This document shows positions 6,632-9,228 of a DNA stretch of 9,228 bases, piece by piece. This DNA comes from Calditrichaceae bacterium (GTDB taxonomy: Bacteria > Calditrichota > Calditrichia > Calditrichales > Calditrichaceae). The position numbers and the translations under genes were made by a program. Numbering within the stretch: position 1 is the first letter of the stretch; each line of letters starts with the position of its first letter. The DNA is taken from positions 1-9,228 of the forward strand of contig JAUVIB010000100.1 in assembly GCA_030592985.1 (NCBI GenBank), in the 5' to 3' direction. The notes beneath the pieces were generated by a model. It was not told the origin of the DNA, made no database searches, and saw only the letters and a program-made list of their open reading frames with translations.

Positions 6632-7983
6632 AAAATGATCGAAATAAGCATTCGAGAGTAAATATGAGTATTGATAAAATAGCTATCGAAGTACAAGATA
6701 TAAGTAAAATTTATCGTATTGGAATAAAAGAAAAAGCTCACGATAATTTTGCAAATACTGTTTTTGATTTTATAAAAAGCCCTTTAAAAAACTATCGCAG
6801 ATATCGTTCGCTTTATAATTTTGATGATATTAAATCTGTTTCAGGCAATAATTCAGATATTATATGGGCTCTTAGAAATATTTCATTTACGGTAAAACAA
6901 GGTGAAGTCATCGGTATAATAGGGAAAAATGGAGCAGGAAAATCAACGCTTCTTAAAGTTTTATCTAGAATTACTGTTCCGACAAGTGGATATGCTAAGA
7001 TATATGGCAGGATCTCCAGTCTTTTAGAGGTTGGAACTGGCTTTCACCCGGAACTTACTGGACGAGAAAATGTTTATCTAAACGGCACAGTTTTAGGTAT
7101 GCGTAAAAAGGAAATAGATTTGAAGTTTGACGAGATTGTTGATTTCTCAGGCATAGAGAAATTTATAGATACACCAGTTAAAAGATATTCCTCAGGTATG
7201 AAGGTTCGGTTAGCCTTTGCTGTTTCAGCTCACCTTGAACCGGAGATATTACTAATAGATGAAGTACTGGCCGTAGGTGATGCCAATTTTCAGAAGAAAT
7301 GCTTGAATAAAATGGATGATGTCGGTCGGCAGGGCCGCACAGTTCTTTTTGTATCACATAATATGACAGCCATAACCCGGCTATGCAAAAGGGCGATTTT
7401 ATTAGATGATAGTACGGTTGTAGCTGATGGCCCGGCAAGCGAGGTTGTTACTACCTATTTAAAATCAGACTTAGGGACGACGGCTATACAGGAATGGCCC
7501 GATTTTAATAAAGCTCCTGGCAACGATTCGGTTCGATTGCGTGCTTTGAGAGTATTAACCAAAGACGGCAAACATATGGAAACGATGGATATTCGAGAGC
7601 CGGTTGGAATTGAAATAGAATATGAAGTTCTTAAAAATGGGAAAATTATGCTTCCTTGTATAAATTTTTTTAATGATGAAGGTATAAGAATATTTGGGGC
7701 CGTCGATTTAGATATAGAATGGCGAGGGCGTACCCGGATTGTGGGACGATATAAAAGTACAGCTTGGGTTCCCGGGAATTTTTTATCCGAAGGAACGGTC
7801 TATGTAGGCGTATCAATGAAAACCACAGCTCAAAATTATTGGTATTTCTATATACAGGAAGCAGTCGTTTTTCAGGTGGTAGATAATATGGCCGGTGATT
7901 CGGCACGCGGTGATTATGTCGGCAAGCTTGGCGGGGTTGTCAGACCTTTGCTAAATTGGGAAACAGAATTTTACCCAGCTTAA
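6628..7983 (+). CDS. wzt: Polysaccharide ABC transporter ATPase with C-terminal glycan-recognition domain (Wzt)
   Basis: This is a complete 451-residue ATPase. The nucleotide-binding domain shows Walker A GKNGAGKST (99-107), the signature YSSGM (187-191), Walker B ILLIDE (207-212) and the H-loop His (VSHN, H244). Between the first strand and Walker A is an insertion of about 45 residues, seen in many Wzt/TagH-type ATPases. Residues from about 285 to 451 form an extra C-terminal domain (NFFNDEGIRIFG, VGRYKSTAWVPGNFLSEGTVYVGV). In E. coli O8/O9a-type systems this domain binds the capped non-reducing end of the glycan and licenses export. The start may be ATG 6628, overlapping the wzm stop, or ATG 6664, which begins MSIDKIAIEVQDISKIY, looks like the usual family start and has a weak GAGAG 5 bases upstream. 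A palindromic element begins 3-5 bp after the stop. Confidence 0.95.
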   Translation: MKNDRNKHSRVNMSIDKIAIEVQDISKIYRIGIKEKAHDNFANTVFDFIKSPLKNYRRYRSLYNFDDIKSVSGNNSDIIWALRNISFTVKQGEVIGIIGKNGAGKSTLLKVLSRITVPTSGYAKIYGRISSLLEVGTGFHPELTGRENVYLNGTVLGMRKKEIDLKFDEIVDFSGIEKFIDTPVKRYSSGMKVRLAFAVSAHLEPEILLIDEVLAVGDANFQKKCLNKMDDVGRQGRTVLFVSHNMTAITRLCKRAILLDDSTVVADGPASEVVTTYLKSDLGTTAIQEWPDFNKAPGNDSVRLRALRVLTKDGKHMETMDIREPVGIEIEYEVLKNGKIMLPCINFFNDEGIRIFGAVDLDIEWRGRTRIVGRYKSTAWVPGNFLSEGTVYVGVSMKTTAQNYWYFYIQEAVVFQVVDNMAGDSARGDYVGKLGGVVRPLLNWETEFYPA

Positions 7984-7986
7984 TAT

Positions 7987-8188
7987 TAAGGGCTCGCGAA
8001 AAAATAACTTCACATTGTATGCATCCCGGATTCAGGCCAACTTTGTCCGATCCTCAACTCCAAAATCCTCGAAATAGCTCGCTATTCCTGTGGCTTCGGA
8101 GTCTTCGCTTACCTGCAGCCTCGGATCGGACAAAGTTGACCTAACTCCATGCGCCTAAAATGTAAACTTATTTTTGCGCGAACCCTAA
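7987..8188. repeat. About 200-bp palindromic MITE-like element
   Basis: The left arm beginning around AGGGCTCGCGAAAAAATAA (from 7989) matches the reverse complement of the right arm, AGGGTTCGCGCAAAAATAA (ending 8186). The inner arms AGGCCAACTTTGTCCGATCC (8034-8053) and the complement of 8123-8142 differ by only one base. Both pairs share a centre near 8088, so the arms can pair over most of about 65 bases each. The middle holds a small hairpin AATAGC/GCTATT (8073-8086) and an imperfect direct repeat, CCTGTGGCTTCGGA (8087-8100) and CCTGCAGCCTCGGA (8112-8125), 11 of 14 identical. No target duplication is clear. No gene is seen inside: the one short frame across it has no recognisable product. 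It is much richer in GC than the flanks. The rest of the gap, 8190-8282, shows nothing convincing. A transcript could fold into a long hairpin between wzt and the next gene, but there is no typical terminator U-tract. Confidence 0.8.
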
Positions 8189-8282
8189 GTTTTGATTATT
8201 TTCAACACTCCTCCTTAAAGGGGTTATTTGGTAGGGTATAAGATAGTTGCTTTGGTATTCAAACAGTAAGAAATAATCGAAA

Positions 8283-9228
8283 ATGAATCTATTTATTGTT
8301 AGTAGGAACTTGCCTGAACAACACCATATGGCTGTAGTTAGTAAATTGCGGAAAATGGTAAAGATTTATCCGCAACTTGATCCCGGCTCTCTATGGCACC
8401 ATGCTACGCCATATGGAAACATATTTTTAGCATCAATGCACGTGTCTTCTCTGGTTGCAGCCCCACGACGTTACGTATCTATTAAAAATGGACAAGTAGT
8501 TTTTTATACCGGATTACCAATTAATCCAACGAGCACTTTTTCTGCTTTTGACGCAGAAGCACTATCTAAGAATTGGGATCAAATCACCGAATTCCTTGAA
8601 GGGCAATATTTTATCGTCCGAGCAACTGACGATCCGCCTAGACTTGAGTTGCAAACAGATATTCTTGGCTATGAACAGGTTTATTATTTCAATCAGGGCG
8701 ATCTATGGCTGATAAGCAACAGTGTTCTTCTTATTGAACAAATTATAGGATCACAAGAAATCGATCCTTTGGGAGTAAGCTTGTTTTTAAGCGCGGGGTG
8801 GGTTGGTGCTGATCGAACCTTGCGGTCAAAGATAAAGGTAATTCCACATGGACAACATTGGGCATGGCGCAATAGCTATAACGATTTTAAAAAAGATAGC
8901 TACTATCCTTCAACTCGATTGTCGCACCAGCCACGTAAATCACCGACTAACAAAAGTATTAAGAAATTGGGTCGGGAATTAACTCAAAACCTTCGCAGTA
9001 TATGCGAGGACTTTGATAATGTGAAATGTAGCCTGACCGGTGGCAGGGATTCACGTTTGATAGCAGCTTTACTGATAAATGCAGGATTGACTGCAGAGTA
9101 CTACACCTTTGGTGATCCATCAGGTTCTGATGTAATTATTGCCAAACAGATTGCTGAGACTTATAAATTACCGCACAAAATTGATACTATAATTGCATCG
9201 GATGTAATAAAGGAATGGGATAATGCCT
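8283..9228 (+). CDS. Asparagine-synthetase-like ATP-PPase protein (3' truncated by window)
   Basis: The frame is open from ATG 8283 to the end of the window, giving the first 315 codons; family members are often 500-650 residues. An in-frame TAA at 8274-8276 sets the upstream limit. The ribosome site is weak, and ATG 8328 is a less likely alternative. The N-terminal part resembles a class II glutaminase fold (ITEFLEGQYFIVRATD, LQTDILGYEQVYYF, IPHGQHWAW), but the residue after Met is Asn, not the catalytic Cys, so a glutaminase step is unlikely. The synthetase domain begins near residue 230 and shows the PP-loop SLTGGRDSR (250-258), a variant of SGGxDS. These proteins activate a carboxylate with ATP. 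In polysaccharide clusters they are candidates for amidating uronic acids or joining an amine to a sugar acid. The product here is unknown. It starts about 94 bp after the palindromic element and may have its own promoter. Confidence 0.85.
   Translation, partial: MNLFIVSRNLPEQHHMAVVSKLRKMVKIYPQLDPGSLWHHATPYGNIFLASMHVSSLVAAPRRYVSIKNGQVVFYTGLPINPTSTFSAFDAEALSKNWDQITEFLEGQYFIVRATDDPPRLELQTDILGYEQVYYFNQGDLWLISNSVLLIEQIIGSQEIDPLGVSLFLSAGWVGADRTLRSKIKVIPHGQHWAWRNSYNDFKKDSYYPSTRLSHQPRKSPTNKSIKKLGRELTQNLRSICEDFDNVKCSLTGGRDSRLIAALLINAGLTAEYYTFGDPSGSDVIIAKQIAETYKLPHKIDTIIASDVIKEWDNA

Noticed and set aside
7956..8144. A 62-codon plus-strand frame across the end of wzt and the second palindrome
   Set aside because: It overlaps the wzt 3' end and the inverted-repeat arm, and its product has no protein-like features.
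7987..8188. CRISPR array or tRNA in the wzt-AsnB gap
   Set aside because: There is a single long inverted repeat, not regular spaced direct repeats, and no cloverleaf is evident.

Overview
The window looks like part of a surface-polysaccharide (O-antigen or capsule type) gene cluster on a bacterial chromosome, with every gene on the + strand. It starts inside a sugar-nucleotide epimerase gene and ends inside an asparagine-synthetase-like gene. The organism cannot be fixed from the window alone. The low-GC, Gram-negative export machinery, the COG4091-type dehydrogenase and the two long palindromic intergenic elements fit a low-GC desulfobacterium (Desulfobacterota). That assignment is an inference from remembered element sequences, not a search.

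Layout. (1) 1-1710: a nucleotide-sugar pair. The 3' part of an RfbC/RmlC-type 3,5-epimerase is followed 51 bp later by a complete NAD(P)-binding oxidoreductase with a C-terminal SAF domain. (2) 1711-1961: an intergenic stretch holding a 142-bp palindromic element with 20-bp terminal inverted repeats. (3) 1962-4496: a large secreted beta-propeller protein with twelve Asp-box/BNR motifs and a C-terminal sugar-binding-like beta-sandwich. (4) 4653-7983: a tightly coupled block of an APH/choline-kinase-fold kinase, an ABC-2 permease (Wzm) and an ATPase with a C-terminal glycan-recognition domain (Wzt). Both junctions are 4-bp ATGA overlaps. (5) 7984-8282: a second, unrelated palindromic element of about 200 bp. 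(6) 8283-end: an asparagine-synthetase-like protein lacking the N-terminal catalytic cysteine.

How the genes may work together. The epimerase and SAF dehydrogenase probably help make an unusual activated sugar. Wzm/Wzt would export a finished, lipid-linked glycan across the inner membrane. The extended Wzt C-terminal domain suggests that export depends on recognising a modified non-reducing end. The kinase gene coupled to wzm is a candidate for making that end modification. The AsnB-like protein may amidate or otherwise modify a sugar acid. The secreted propeller protein is unusual cargo for such a cluster and may bind the surface glycan.

Most notable points: the kinase-wzm-wzt coupling as a possible cap-and-export module; the propeller protein, which carries an 11-A tract just before its C-terminal domain; and two different MITE-like palindromes bracketing the propeller-to-wzt segment.
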